A DNA stretch of 64,000 nucleotides from Streptomyces sp. SKN60 (GTDB lineage: Bacteria; Actinomycetota; Actinomycetes; Streptomycetales; Streptomycetaceae). The stretch is taken from contig NZ_JAHTMW010000020.1 of NCBI RefSeq assembly GCF_026236535.1, forward strand, positions 62,001 to 126,000. The letters are read 5' to 3'. Shown piece after piece: positions 34,387-44,057 of the stretch. The translations under genes and the position numbers were made by a program. Every line of letters begins with the position of its first letter. Position 1 is the stretch's first letter. Under the pieces are notes generated by a model. The model saw only the letters and a list, made by a program, of their open reading frames with translations. It made no database searches and had not been told where the DNA came from.

Positions 34387-35841
34387 GTGGGGGACGTGGT
34401 GTTGGACGTACAGAACAAACCCGCTGCGGACCCTGCCGACGCGCAGAGACCGGAGGACGGCGGTCTCGCGCCCGCCCCGGTGCGCCCGTACGCGATCGTC
34501 GCCGCGGTGTTCGGCGCGCTGTACTTCCTCTACTCCTGGGTGCAGTACGAACACTTCCGCACGCCCTCCTGGGACCTCGGGATCTTCGAGCAGTCCGTCC
34601 GGGCGTACGCCGAGCTGCGCGCCCCGATCGTCGACATCAAGAGCCCCGGCTTCCTCATACTCGGGGACCACTTCAGTCCCGTGACGGCACTCCTCGCGCC
34701 GCTCTACTGGGTGTGGTCCTCCCCGCTCGCGCTGCTCTTCGCGCAGGCCGCGCTGTTCGCCGCCTCCGCCGCCGTGGTCGGCCGCACCGCCCAGCAGGTG
34801 CTCGGCAGCCGGGCCGCCGGAATCGCCCTCACCGTGGCGTACGGGCTGTCCTGGGGCCTCCAGGAGGCCGTCAAGTCCGACTTCCACGAGATCGCCTTCG
34901 CCGTCCCGCTGCTCGCCCTGACCTGCCGGGCGCTGCTCCTCGGCCGCTGGACCGCCGCCGTCGCCTGGTCCCTGCCGCTGGTCCTGGTCAAGGAGGACAT
35001 GGGCCTGACGGTCGCCATGGTCGGCGCGGTGCTGTTCCTGAAGGGGCAGCGGCGGCTCGGCGCCGCCCTCGCCGCCTTCGGCACGGCCTTCTTCGCGCTC
35101 ACCGTGCTCGTGCTCATCCCGGCCGCCAGCCGGGTCGGCCAGTACGACTACTGGGCCAAGATCGAGAAGGGCGGCGACGGCAGCCAGGTCTCCTTCGCCG
35201 ACTCGCTCCTCGGCGCCTTCCAGCACGGCGAGAAGTGGGAGATGCTCCTCTTCCTCGTCGGCGTCACCGGCTTCCTGTGCCTGCGTTCCCCGCTGATGCT
35301 GCTGGTGCTGCCCACCCTCGGCTGGCGCTTCCTCTCGCACGACCCCAACCACTGGGGCATGTTCTGGCACTACAACGCGATCCTGATGCCGGTGGTGTTC
35401 CTCGCCCTGGTCGACGCGGTCCGCGCGGTGCGCACCTCGCCGCGGCCCTGGCTCGTCGCGTACGGGAGGGTGGCGGTGCCCGTCGTCACGGCGATCGCGC
35501 TCGTGCACGCCCTCGACATGCCGCTGCGCGAGCTGACCCGCCCCGACACCTACCGCACGGACTCCCGCACCCTCGACGCGCGGCGCGCGGTCGCGGCGGT
35601 GCCGGCGGGCGCGAGCGTCGAGACGAACGTGACGCTCATGGCCCACCTCACCGGCGACCACACCGTCTACTGGGTCGGCGGCGCGCAGGGCGTCCACCCC
35701 GACTACCTCGCCCTCGACCTCTCCTCCGGCTGGTCCCAGCCGGTCACCGACCCGGTCGCGCTGGCCGCCCAGCTGCACCCGGAGGCGCGGTACGCGGTGA
35801 CGGCGATGGCGGGGCAGTTCGCGGTGCTGAAGCGGCAGTGA
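34387..35841 (+). CDS. DUF2079 family membrane protein
   Basis: About 484 residues with 9-11 hydrophobic segments and the DUF2079 hallmarks: SWDLGIFEQSV near the first helix and FHEIAFAVPLLAL with KEDMGL later. The family is distantly glycosyltransferase-like (GT-C fold) but no activity is known. The start is uncertain: GTG at 34387, 34396 and 34399 and TTG at 34402 are all in frame, with a G-rich stretch at 34389-34394 that would best serve the later ones. A TCTAAT string (34352-34357) could be a -10 element. Followed by a strong hairpin. Confidence 0.85.
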   Translation: MGDVVLDVQNKPAADPADAQRPEDGGLAPAPVRPYAIVAAVFGALYFLYSWVQYEHFRTPSWDLGIFEQSVRAYAELRAPIVDIKSPGFLILGDHFSPVTALLAPLYWVWSSPLALLFAQAALFAASAAVVGRTAQQVLGSRAAGIALTVAYGLSWGLQEAVKSDFHEIAFAVPLLALTCRALLLGRWTAAVAWSLPLVLVKEDMGLTVAMVGAVLFLKGQRRLGAALAAFGTAFFALTVLVLIPAASRVGQYDYWAKIEKGGDGSQVSFADSLLGAFQHGEKWEMLLFLVGVTGFLCLRSPLMLLVLPTLGWRFLSHDPNHWGMFWHYNAILMPVVFLALVDAVRAVRTSPRPWLVAYGRVAVPVVTAIALVHALDMPLRELTRPDTYRTDSRTLDARRAVAAVPAGASVETNVTLMAHLTGDHTVYWVGGAQGVHPDYLALDLSSGWSQPVTDPVALAAQLHPEARYAVTAMAGQFAVLKRQ

Positions 35842-35871
35842 CGGTCCGCCCCGTCGTCCCCACCGTGTTCG

Positions 35872-35920
35872 TACGCGAAGGGGCCCCCGGTTCCGGACGG
35901 AACGGGGGCCCCTTCGCGTA
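35872..35920. terminator. 17-bp hairpin between convergent genes
   Basis: Perfect 17-base arms 35872-35888 and 35904-35920, with further pairing in the loop. It lies between the DUF2079 gene and the convergent membrane gene. Confidence 0.88.
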
Positions 35921-35936
35921 TGCCGCGAGACCGGGA

Positions 35937-36545
35937 TCAGAAGCGCGGGCGGTTGAACCAGGCCGAGGCCTGCGGGCCCACCATCGAGGCGAGGATGATG
36001 CCGCCGAGGGCGAGGCTGATGATGCCGCCGGCCGCGCCGGTCGCCTGGCCCGAGGTGAAGTTGCCGATCGCGCCGAGGATCATCAGCGAGGCGTAGATGA
36101 TCGTGAGGACGCGGATCGCGGTGCCGCCGGTGGCGAACTTCACGGCGAGGAAGATGCCGAGACCGGCGATGATCAGCAGGAACACGACGATGGCGAAGCC
36201 CAGGCCGGCCAGCGCCCCCGCCGCCTCCGAGTCCGAGGCGCCGGACGCGGCGCCGATGGCGATGCCCGCGATGATCGCGATCAGGATCTGCAGGCCGGAC
36301 AGGATGTACATGATCACGCGCGCCGCGGTCATCAGACCGGGCATCTTGGCCGGGCCCTGCGGGTACCCGCCGCCGTACGGCGACACCGGCGGGGCCGCCG
36401 GGTAGCCGTAGCCCTGCTGCGGCGGGACGCCCTGCGGGGCCTGCTGGGGGTAGCCGTAACCGGGCTGGCCCTGCGGGGGCTGGCCGTATCCGGGCTGGCC
36501 CTGCGGCTGCTGGCCGTAGGGGTTGTTCGGGTCGCCGAAGCTCAT
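35937..36545 (-). CDS. Pro/Gly/Gln/Tyr-rich membrane protein
   Basis: 202 residues. The N-terminal 70 consist of GYGQPPQGQPGYGYPQQ-type repeats, a disordered cytoplasmic region common in actinobacterial membrane proteins. Four hydrophobic segments follow (VIMYILSGLQILIAIIAG to IISLALGGIILASMVG). GGAGGAAC lies 8-10 bases before the ATG at 36545. I do not know a function; proteins of this layout are often DUF4064/DUF4190-like and some sit near cell-division or secretion genes. Confidence 0.78.
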   Translation of the reverse strand: MSFGDPNNPYGQQPQGQPGYGQPPQGQPGYGYPQQAPQGVPPQQGYGYPAAPPVSPYGGGYPQGPAKMPGLMTAARVIMYILSGLQILIAIIAGIAIGAASGASDSEAAGALAGLGFAIVVFLLIIAGLGIFLAVKFATGGTAIRVLTIIYASLMILGAIGNFTSGQATGAAGGIISLALGGIILASMVGPQASAWFNRPRF

Positions 36546-36785
36546 CGGGGGTTCCTCCGTTGATTCCTGTGCGGGGACGTGCGTCGCGGCCCTGCGCGGA
36601 GGAGGTGTCATGCGTGTCTCACGACGTATGAGCGGTGTTGCCCCCCGGCACTGCTCGCGGCACTGCGCAGATCATCGTCGTCAAAACGGCGACTGCTTGT
36701 CCAGTCGATACGCAGTGCGGTTGTGCAAGTGCAACCTCTGCTTCCGAATTGGAATCCGGCGGGGCCCATCCGGGAAGATGTCCGC

Positions 36786-37646
36786 ATGAGCGCCCAGATT
36801 CTCGATGGCAAGGCCACCGCAGCCGCGATCAAGTCCGATCTGACCGTCCGTGTGGCGGCTCTCAAGGAGCGGGGCGTCACGCCCGGCCTCGGCACCGTCC
36901 TGGTCGGCGACGATCCGGGCAGCCAGAAGTACGTCGCCGGCAAGCACCGCGACTGCGCGCAGGTCGGCATCGCCTCCATCCAGCGCGAACTCCCCGGCAC
37001 CGCCACGCAGGAGGAGATCGAGGCGGTCGTGCGCGAGCTCAACGAGGACCCGGCCTGCACCGGCTACATCGTGCAGCTGCCGCTCCCCAAGGGCATCGAC
37101 GAGAACCGCATCCTGGAGCTCATGGACCCGGCGAAGGACGCCGACGGCCTGCACCCGATGAACCTCGGCCGGCTCGTCCTCAACGAGCCCGCCCCGCTGC
37201 CCTGCACCCCCAATGGCGTCATCAACCTGCTGCGGCGGCACGGCGTGGAGATCAACGGCGCGGAGGTCGTGGTCGTGGGCCGGGGGGTGACCATCGGGCG
37301 CCCGATGCCGCTGCTGCTGACCCGCCGCTCCGAGAACGCCACCGTGACCCAGTGCCACACCGGCACCAAGGACCTCGCGGCACACCTGCGGCGCGCCGAC
37401 ATCATCGTCGCGGCGGCCGGTGTCGGGCATCTGATCAAGCCGGAGGACGTGAAGCCTGGCGCGGCCGTGCTGGACGTCGGCGTCTCGCGCGACGCCGACG
37501 GCAAGATCGTCGGCGACGTCCACCCGGGCGTGACCGAGGTGGCCGGCTGGATCTCCCCGAACCCGGGCGGCGTCGGCCCGATGACCCGCGCCCAGCTGCT
37601 CGTCAACGTCGTCGAGGCCGCCGAGCGCGCGGCCGGGGTCCGCTGA
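36786..37646 (+). CDS. folD: Methylenetetrahydrofolate dehydrogenase/cyclohydrolase
   Basis: 286 residues. It interconverts 5,10-methylene-THF and 10-formyl-THF, feeding PurN and PurH. The catalytic Y-x-x-x-K is present in SQKYVAGKHRDC. Other family motifs are GYIVQLPLPKGID, the NADP-binding VVVGRGVTIGRPM and the C-terminal PNPGGVGPMTRA. ATG at 36786. The DUF3017 gene begins 3 bp after its stop, so they are co-transcribed. Confidence 0.97.
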   Translation: MSAQILDGKATAAAIKSDLTVRVAALKERGVTPGLGTVLVGDDPGSQKYVAGKHRDCAQVGIASIQRELPGTATQEEIEAVVRELNEDPACTGYIVQLPLPKGIDENRILELMDPAKDADGLHPMNLGRLVLNEPAPLPCTPNGVINLLRRHGVEINGAEVVVVGRGVTIGRPMPLLLTRRSENATVTQCHTGTKDLAAHLRRADIIVAAAGVGHLIKPEDVKPGAAVLDVGVSRDADGKIVGDVHPGVTEVAGWISPNPGGVGPMTRAQLLVNVVEAAERAAGVR

Positions 37647-37648
37647 CC

Positions 37649-38185
37649 ATGTCTTCCTCCGACGCGGAGGCGCCGCGGATCCCGGAGGAGCCGGACGCCG
37701 GTGCGGGTGCGGGTGCGGATGCCGGTGCGGCCATGGGTGCCGGTGCCGGCGTGGCCGTGGGTGCCGATGGGGCCGAGGCCGTACGCCCGCGCCGCCACCC
37801 CCGGGCCACGCTCACGACCACGACCGCCCGCCCCGAGGGCGGCGGCCGGGCGGCGCCGGGCGACGCGCCGGCGCCGGCGCGCCAGTGGCCGCTGCTCACC
37901 GTGCTCGGCCTGACCGCGCTCGGGCTGCTGATCGTGGGCACCGATCTGTTCCCGCAGGCCTTCCGGGTCGGCACCCTGCTGGTCGGGGCGGCGCTCCTGA
38001 CGGGTGCGGTGCTGCGTCGCGTACTGCCCTCGGTCGGCATGCTGGCGGTGCGCTCCCGCTTCACCGACATGATCACGTACGGGGTGATGGGCGGCCTGAT
38101 CGTGCTGCTCGCGCTGATGGTGCAGCCGGAGCCCTGGCTGCGGATCCCGTTCCTGGAGGACATCCTCCATCTGACGGTGAGCTGA
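37649..38185 (+). CDS. DUF3017 domain membrane protein
   Basis: 178 residues. A Gly/Ala-rich N-terminus (GAGAGADAGAAMGAGAG) is followed by three membrane segments (LLTVLGLTALGLLIVGTDLF, TLLVGAALLTGAVLRRVL, YGVMGGLIVLLALMVQ), the DUF3017 arrangement that regularly follows folD in actinobacteria. The function is unknown; the fixed position after folD is probably just operon membership. The stop is followed by three tandem gaggcct units and then a hairpin. Confidence 0.82.
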   Translation: MSSSDAEAPRIPEEPDAGAGAGADAGAAMGAGAGVAVGADGAEAVRPRRHPRATLTTTTARPEGGGRAAPGDAPAPARQWPLLTVLGLTALGLLIVGTDLFPQAFRVGTLLVGAALLTGAVLRRVLPSVGMLAVRSRFTDMITYGVMGGLIVLLALMVQPEPWLRIPFLEDILHLTVS

Positions 38186-38206
38186 GGCCTGAGGCCTGAG
38201 GCCTGC
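38183..38206. repeat. Tandem ctgaggc units after the DUF3017 stop
   Basis: Three head-to-tail copies of a 7-base unit begin at the stop codon itself, similar in style to the stop-flanking repeats at 9957-10002. Confidence 0.6.
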
Positions 38207-38221
38207 CTCGCAGAGAAGTGA

Positions 38222-38259
38222 CGGCGCCCGTCCTCTCCCCCGTGGGAGGACGGGCGCCG
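38222..38259 (+). terminator. Hairpin after DUF3017 gene
   Basis: Perfect 14-bp arms (38222-38235/38246-38259) with a 10-base loop, 36 bp after the stop. Confidence 0.85.
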
Positions 38260-38532
38260 CTGCGCTCCAGGGTCATGTACGTGCCAATGCCCGATCAAGG
38301 CCCGCCGGACCGTTGTGGCACGGAGGTGACGGAAGTGACGATTCCGGTACGTGGCTCGTTATGCGTACGTGTGGGGTGAGCCGCACCACAAGGGGGTGGG
38401 GGTGCGCACCGCCCTGGGTCCGATAGCCTGACCGCTGGATATCTCTTCACGTCGAGACATCGATCGATCAAGGGGAGACGTCCAGCATCAGGGGCAGGGA
38501 CCCCCACCGCCAGCTGTCTTACGGAGATCGCC
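38260..38532 (+). promoter_or_regulatory. mdh upstream region
   Basis: This 273-bp stretch completes the 347-bp gap before mdh. It has no gene. It holds the dyad at 38442-38457, a TAGCCT string (38424-38429) that could be a -10 element, and acggagatcgcc as the ribosome binding site region. Confidence 0.45.
38442..38457. promoter_or_regulatory. Candidate MarR-family (TamR-like) operator before mdh
   Basis: The sequence tctcttcacgtcgaga has TCTC/GAGA outer arms and an ACGT centre. It resembles the dyads I recall for MarR-family regulators such as TamR that control TCA-cycle genes in Streptomyces. It lies 13 bp downstream of a possible -10 element and 75 bp before the mdh start, a position suited to repression. 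Confidence 0.45.
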
Positions 38533-39522
<990 letters not shown>

Positions 39523-39558
39523 GTCTGACCGCCGCTTGATCGCCGCCTGACCGCTTTC

Positions 39559-39599
39559 CACAGCGCCCCCGGCCGGATTCTCCGGCCGGGGGCGCTGTG
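39559..39599 (+). terminator. 18-bp perfect hairpin after mdh
   Basis: Arms 39559-39576 and 39582-39599 around attct; followed by a short T-containing stretch. Confidence 0.9.
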
Positions 39600-39635
39600 T
39601 TGTGCAACCACAATGGAATGTAGTACTTCTTATAC

Positions 39636-39881
39636 ATGAGCGAGCAGGTGCACAACAGGCTCTCGGTCGTCAGGGCCGAGCGGAAGGTGTCGCGGCAGGC
39701 GCTGGCCGAGGCAGTGGGCGTCCACTACCAGACCATCGGCTACATCGAGCGCGGCCAGTACAACCCGAGTCTCGACCTGGCCCTGAAGGTGGCCCGGTAC
39801 TTCGAGCTGCCAGTGGAGGCGCTGTTCTCCCTGGAGCCGTTCCAGCCGCTCACCACAGAGGTCTACGGGAGGACGAAGTGA
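39636..39881 (+). CDS. Small XRE-family transcriptional regulator
   Basis: An 81-residue HTH_3 protein (RKVSRQALAEAVGVHYQTIGYIERGQYNPS, given here only as residues 12-41) of the YozG/HipB-like short class that typically controls its own two-gene unit. There is no evident ribosome binding site: the AT-rich string tagtacttctta lies right before the ATG, so a leaderless transcript is possible. The stop overlaps the next gene (TGATG). Confidence 0.9.
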   Translation: MSEQVHNRLSVVRAERKVSRQALAEAVGVHYQTIGYIERGQYNPSLDLALKVARYFELPVEALFSLEPFQPLTTEVYGRTK

Positions 39882-40384
39882 TGACGACGACCGCGACGCG
39901 CTACGACCGGCGCATGTACGCCGTGATGAACAACCGTGAGGCCGCGGCCCTGTTCGCGACCGCCGGGCGCCGCAAGGCCCTGGTGGGCGTGCACATCGCG
40001 CTCACGGCCGGCGTGCTCGGCGCGTTCTTCGGCTGGGGCGGGGTCCCGGGGGCGATCACCATGGTGGCGCTGCTGCTGCCGTGGGTCGTGGCGACCGGTG
40101 CGATCAACGGGGCCACCCGCGGACTCCTGGAGCTGCGCGCCCGGATGCTCGACGAGCGCCAGCTGGTCGAGCGGGACCGCGTCCGCTCCCTCGCGCACCA
40201 GCTGACCGGCCGGCTGCTCCTCGCCGGCACGGCCGCAGTGGTGGCAGCCGAGCTGTACACCGACGTCGACCTGTCCCGCCTCACGGTGCCGCTCATGGTC
40301 GCGGCCCTCGTGCTGCACCTGCTGAGCCCGCTCTGGGTCGCCGGACTGCGCGTCCAGGACGAGCCGTCCGACGACGAGAGCTGA
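39881..40384 (+). CDS. Membrane protein co-expressed with XRE regulator
   Basis: 167 residues with four hydrophobic segments in two pairs (VGVHIALTAGVLGAFFG, GAITMVALLLPWVVATG; LLLAGTAAVVAAELY, LTVPLMVAALVLHLL), separated by a charged helix LRARMLDERQLVERDRVR. GGGAGGA lies 7 bases before the ATG and the start overlaps the XRE stop. The pair (short XRE plus DUF2178-like/four-helix membrane protein) is widespread in bacteria and archaea; the function is unclear. Ends 16 bp from the convergent gene without a hairpin. Confidence 0.82.
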   Translation: MTTTATRYDRRMYAVMNNREAAALFATAGRRKALVGVHIALTAGVLGAFFGWGGVPGAITMVALLLPWVVATGAINGATRGLLELRARMLDERQLVERDRVRSLAHQLTGRLLLAGTAAVVAAELYTDVDLSRLTVPLMVAALVLHLLSPLWVAGLRVQDEPSDDES

Positions 40385-40400
40385 ACGGCCCGCCTCCGGC

Positions 40401-41147
40401 CTACGCGCCGCGCAACTCCTCGGCCAGAGCACGGACATGGTCGAGCGTACGGAGCAACAGGCCCGGGCCGAAGGTGATCCGGGTCGCGCCCAGGCGGCCG
40501 AGCTCGGCGAACGGCGGGCTGTCCGGGCGGGCCAGGAAGTTGAGCGGCAGGTCCGGGCCGAGGCCGGCTCGCAGGGCCGGCAGGTCGGCGGCCGGGGCGG
40601 CGATGGGGTACACGCAGTCGGCGCCCGCCGCCGCGTACCGCAGGGACCGGGTCACGGCCGCGGTCGCGGGTGCGGGGACGTCGCGCAGGTAGACGTCGAC
40701 GCGGGCGTTGACGAAGAGCGCGTCCCCGGCCTCCGCCCGTACCGCCGCCAGCAGGTCGGCGTGCTCATGGGTGTCCTTCAGACCGCCCCGGGCGTCGGAG
40801 TCCTCCAGGTTCACGCCGGCCGCGCCGGTCTCCAGGACCCGTTCGACGAGCTCCTTCGGCGCGAGCCCGTAACCGCCCTCCACGTCCGCGGTCACCGGGA
40901 CGGACACCGCCCGGACGATCCGCGCGACCTGGGCGAACATCTCGTCGGCGGGCGTGCTCCCGTCCTCGTACCCCAGCGACCGGGCGATCCCGGCGCTGGG
41001 CGTGGCGAGGGCCGGGAAGCCGGCCGCCTCGAAGGCGACGGCGCTCGCCGCGTCCCACGGGCCGGGCAGCACCAGCGGATCGCCGGCCGCCCGGCCGAGG
41101 TGCAGCGCGCGCAGCGTGCGGGCCGGCTCGCTCGCGCGCTCGCTCAC
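40401..41147 (-). CDS. Isocitrate lyase/PEP mutase superfamily protein
   Basis: 248 residues of the PEP mutase/isocitrate lyase superfamily. The metal and substrate residues are seen in PVTADVEGGYG and GVNLEDSD. The isocitrate lyase signature KKCGH is absent, so it is not a true isocitrate lyase. Members of this group cleave or hydrolyse alpha-oxo acids such as oxaloacetate or 2-methylisocitrate-like compounds; the substrate is unknown here. Starts at a GTG overlapping the upstream AhpD-like stop (GTGA). Confidence 0.88.
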   Translation of the reverse strand: MSERASEPARTLRALHLGRAAGDPLVLPGPWDAASAVAFEAAGFPALATPSAGIARSLGYEDGSTPADEMFAQVARIVRAVSVPVTADVEGGYGLAPKELVERVLETGAAGVNLEDSDARGGLKDTHEHADLLAAVRAEAGDALFVNARVDVYLRDVPAPATAAVTRSLRYAAAGADCVYPIAAPAADLPALRAGLGPDLPLNFLARPDSPPFAELGRLGATRITFGPGLLLRTLDHVRALAEELRGA

Positions 41148-41668
41148 TTCTTGTACGCCCCGGGGGTGTAGTGGCCCGGGACCATGCGGGTGGTGACGGC
41201 GATCCGGTTCCAGGAGTTGATCGTCACGATCGCGCCGATGACGTGCGCGAGCTCGGTCTCCTCGAAATGGCGGGCCGCCTCCGCGTACACCTCGTCCGGC
41301 ACGAAGCCGTCGGTGAGGACGGTGACCGCCTCCGTCAGGGCGAGCGCGGCGAGCTCCCGCTCCGTGTAGAAGTGCTTCGACTCGCGCCAGGCCGCCAGCT
41401 GCACGATCCGCTGGACGCTCTCGCCCGCCGCCAGCGCGTCCTTGGTGTGCATGTCCAGGCAGAAGGCGCAGTTGTTGATCTGCGAGGCGCGGATCTTGAT
41501 CAGCTCGTAGAGCTTCGGCTCGACATGCTTGGACGCGGCGATCTCCAGGCCGATCATGGCCTTGTAGAACTCGGGGTGCCGCTCGGCGAAGGCCTGCCGG
41601 GCCGGGTGCTCGGGGGCGTACGCCGTCGTGGCGGCCTGTGCGGTGTCCTGCGTCGTGGTGGTGGTCAT
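41144..41668 (-). CDS. Carboxymuconolactone decarboxylase/AhpD-like protein
   Basis: 174 residues with the AhpD redox motif C-x-x-C-x3-H in NNCAFCLDMHTKDAL, as in alkylhydroperoxidase-like proteins that reduce peroxides or act as disulfide reductases. The start is set at the ATG 41668, 47 bp from the divergent MocR gene; an in-frame GTG at 41677 is the alternative. Coupled to the PEP-mutase-like gene. The divergent position suggests it is the target of the MocR regulator. Confidence 0.9.
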   Translation of the reverse strand: MTTTTTQDTAQAATTAYAPEHPARQAFAERHPEFYKAMIGLEIAASKHVEPKLYELIKIRASQINNCAFCLDMHTKDALAAGESVQRIVQLAAWRESKHFYTERELAALALTEAVTVLTDGFVPDEVYAEAARHFEETELAHVIGAIVTINSWNRIAVTTRMVPGHYTPGAYKK

Positions 41669-41715
41669 GCCGACCACCGTACGGACGGGGTGGTGCCCAG
41701 GTATGGTCCATTCCC
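41669..41715. promoter_or_regulatory. Compact divergent promoter, AhpD / MocR
   Basis: Only 47 bp separate the two starts. It contains ggtatggtccattcccatgg, with related tggtcc/tcccatgg half-sites next to the MocR ATG, a plausible autoregulatory site. One or both transcripts are probably leaderless. Confidence 0.45.
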
Positions 41716-43155
41716 ATGGCGAATGACTGGGCCACTTTCGGCGCCGACCTGCACCTCGAACCGCACGGGCAGGGGGAGGGCCTGCGCGAGGGCCTGATGA
41801 ACGCGCTCCGGGACGCCGTGCGCAGCGGGCGCCTCGCCGCCGGGACCCGGCTGCCGTCCTCGCGCTCCCTCGCCGTCGACCTGGGCGTGGCCCGCAACAC
41901 CGTCGCCGACGCCTACGCCGAACTCGTCGCCGAGGGCTGGCTCACCGCCCGGCAGGGCTCCGGCACCCGGGTGGCCCAGCGCTCCGTACCCCGCCGCCAG
42001 GCCCTGCGGGCCGCCCCCGCCGTCGCCCCGCACAGCCGCTCCGTCACCGCGCCGCCCGCCGGCAAGCCCACGTACAACCTGCGCCCCGGCACCCCCGACC
42101 TCGCCTCCTTCCCCCGCGCCGACTGGCTCAAGGCCGCCCGCAAGGCGCTCATGGCCGCGCCCCACGAGGCCTTCGGTTACGGCGACCCCCGCGGCCGGAT
42201 CGAACTGCGCACCGTGCTCGCCGAATACCTCGCGCGGGCCCGCGGCGTGTACGCGCGGCCCGAACGGATCGTGCTCTGCTCGGGGTTCGTGCACGGCCTG
42301 ATGCTGATGGGGCAGGTGCTGCGGGCCCGCGGGGTGCGGGAGGTGGCCGTCGAGTCGTACGGCCTCGACGTCCACTGGGACCTGCTGGACCGCGCCGGGC
42401 TGCGGATGCCGGCCCTGCCGTTCGACGAACGCGGCACCCGCACCGAGGAGTTGGCGTCGAAGGAGCGGGGTGCGATCGGGGCGGTCCTGCTGACGCCCGC
42501 CCACCAGTTCCCGACCGGCGGCGCCCTCCGGCCCGACCGGCGCGCGGCGGCCGTCGACTGGGCGCGGGCGGCCGGCGGGCTGCTCCTGGAGGACGACTAC
42601 GACGGGGAGTTCCGCTACGACCGGCAGCCGGTGGGCGCTTTGCAGGGGCTCGACCCGGACCGGGTCGTCTACCTCGGCACCGCGAGCAAGTCCCTCGCGC
42701 CGGGCCTGCGGATCGCCTGGATGGTGCTGCCCGAACAGCTCGTCGACGAGGTCGTCGCGACGAAAGGCACCGTCGACTGGGTGTCCAGCGCGACCGACCA
42801 GCTCACCTTCGCGGAGTTCCTCGCCTCCGGCGCGTACGACCGGCACGTACGGGCCATGCGGCTGCGCTACCGGCGCCGCCGCGACCAGCTCGTCGCGGCG
42901 GTCGCCGCCGCCTCGCCCGAGACCCGGATCAGCGGCATCGCGGCCGGACTGCACGCGGTCCTCGAACTCCCCGAGGGCACCGAGGAGTCGGTGCTGCGCG
43001 CCGCCGCCTTCCAGGGCCTGGCCCTGCTCGGCATCAACCGCTTCCGACACCCCACCGTCCCGCGCACCCGCGACGCCCTGGTCGTCGGCTACGGCACCCC
43101 GTCGGACAGCGCCTGGTCGGGCGCGCTCGAAGCGCTGTGCCGGGTGCTGCCCTAG
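41716..43155 (+). CDS. MocR/PdxR-type GntR regulator with aminotransferase domain
   Basis: 479 residues. The GntR winged helix at 15-88 (LRDAVRSGRLAAGTRLPSSR) is followed by a fold type I aminotransferase-like domain binding PLP. The Schiff-base Lys is K325 in GTASKSLAPG, with the supporting Asp-Tyr in LEDDYDGEF (D293/294, Y295). MocR proteins sense PLP or amino compounds and usually control a divergent gene. Here that is the AhpD-PEP-mutase pair rather than pdxST. The stop overlaps the convergent hydrolase stop by 4 bp (CTAG). Confidence 0.93.
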   Translation: MANDWATFGADLHLEPHGQGEGLREGLMNALRDAVRSGRLAAGTRLPSSRSLAVDLGVARNTVADAYAELVAEGWLTARQGSGTRVAQRSVPRRQALRAAPAVAPHSRSVTAPPAGKPTYNLRPGTPDLASFPRADWLKAARKALMAAPHEAFGYGDPRGRIELRTVLAEYLARARGVYARPERIVLCSGFVHGLMLMGQVLRARGVREVAVESYGLDVHWDLLDRAGLRMPALPFDERGTRTEELASKERGAIGAVLLTPAHQFPTGGALRPDRRAAAVDWARAAGGLLLEDDYDGEFRYDRQPVGALQGLDPDRVVYLGTASKSLAPGLRIAWMVLPEQLVDEVVATKGTVDWVSSATDQLTFAEFLASGAYDRHVRAMRLRYRRRRDQLVAAVAAASPETRISGIAAGLHAVLELPEGTEESVLRAAAFQGLALLGINRFRHPTVPRTRDALVVGYGTPSDSAWSGALEALCRVLP

Positions 43156-43958
43156 CGAGGCAGCAGCCGGGCGGTGAGGAAGGCGAGGATCTCGTCGCGG
43201 GCGCGGAGGGTCGGATGCCCGGCCTCGTCGACGAGGTGTGCGGTGACGACGCTGTGCGGAGTGCCGACGACCTCGGCGAAGAAGGGCGGCGGGGCGGGGT
43301 TCGCGGCGCTGTCCGGCAGGACCCGGCCGTCGAACGCGTCGCCGAGGAGAGCGCGGTACGCGGCGAAGCGCTGCCCCGTGCACCAGCGGTCGCCCGCGAA
43401 GCGGTAGGCGAGGACGGTGAGCCCGTCGCGGGTCAGCCGGTCGCGGACGGCCCGCGCGTCGGCCGGGTCCAGCTCGATCCCGGCGGGGTCGTCGAGGGGG
43501 AGGGAGGGGTGGTTGACGACGGGCGCGACGACGGCCGGCTCCAGGGCCATGGTGAGCGCGAAGTTGCCGGTGAAGCAGAGCCCGATCGCGCCCACGCCGG
43601 GCCCGCCGCACTCCGCGTGCGCCTGGCGCGCAAGGCCGCGCAGCCACCGGGTGACGGGGCTGGTGCCGCCGCCGGCGAACGCGCGGAACTCCGCGCTGAC
43701 GCAGGCCCGGCGGACCACCTCCTGACCGCCGTCGGCCGTCGGGAAGGCGCCGTCGGTACCGAACAGGGACGGCACGTACACGGTCAGACCCGCGTCCCGC
43801 ACCCAGCGGGCGAGCCGCAGCACGTCGGGGCTGATGCCCGGCATCTCGGGCAGCACGACGACGGCGGGCCCGGCGCCGGCGACGTACACGTGCTTGGTCA
43901 CGCCGTGGACGGTGACGCGGCGGCGGTCGAAGTCCTCGATGGCATCGTCTTTGGTCAT
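43152..43958 (-). CDS. Dienelactone hydrolase family protein
   Basis: 268 residues, alpha/beta hydrolase of the dienelactone hydrolase type. It has the nucleophile Cys in AIGLCFTGNFAL, an Asp near FAGDRW and the His in EAGHPTLRA. The Cys (rather than Ser) is the DLH hallmark. The natural substrate is unknown. The ATG at 43958 begins MTKDDAIEDFDRR. It reads toward the MocR gene and shares 4 bp with it. Confidence 0.88.
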   Translation of the reverse strand: MTKDDAIEDFDRRRVTVHGVTKHVYVAGAGPAVVVLPEMPGISPDVLRLARWVRDAGLTVYVPSLFGTDGAFPTADGGQEVVRRACVSAEFRAFAGGGTSPVTRWLRGLARQAHAECGGPGVGAIGLCFTGNFALTMALEPAVVAPVVNHPSLPLDDPAGIELDPADARAVRDRLTRDGLTVLAYRFAGDRWCTGQRFAAYRALLGDAFDGRVLPDSAANPAPPPFFAEVVGTPHSVVTAHLVDEAGHPTLRARDEILAFLTARLLPR

Positions 43959-44057
43959 GGGCGTCAGCGTGACGGGCCGTGGGGTGTCCCGTTGAGGGGC
44001 CGGATCGCCAGGTCCGGGGGTAATCTCGCCAGTCGGTACGGGGGGAGGGGGCGGCGG

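Noticed and set aside
40401..41147. Isocitrate lyase proper
   Set aside because: The KKCGH catalytic loop is missing and the protein is only about 250 residues, so it belongs to the PEP mutase-like branch.
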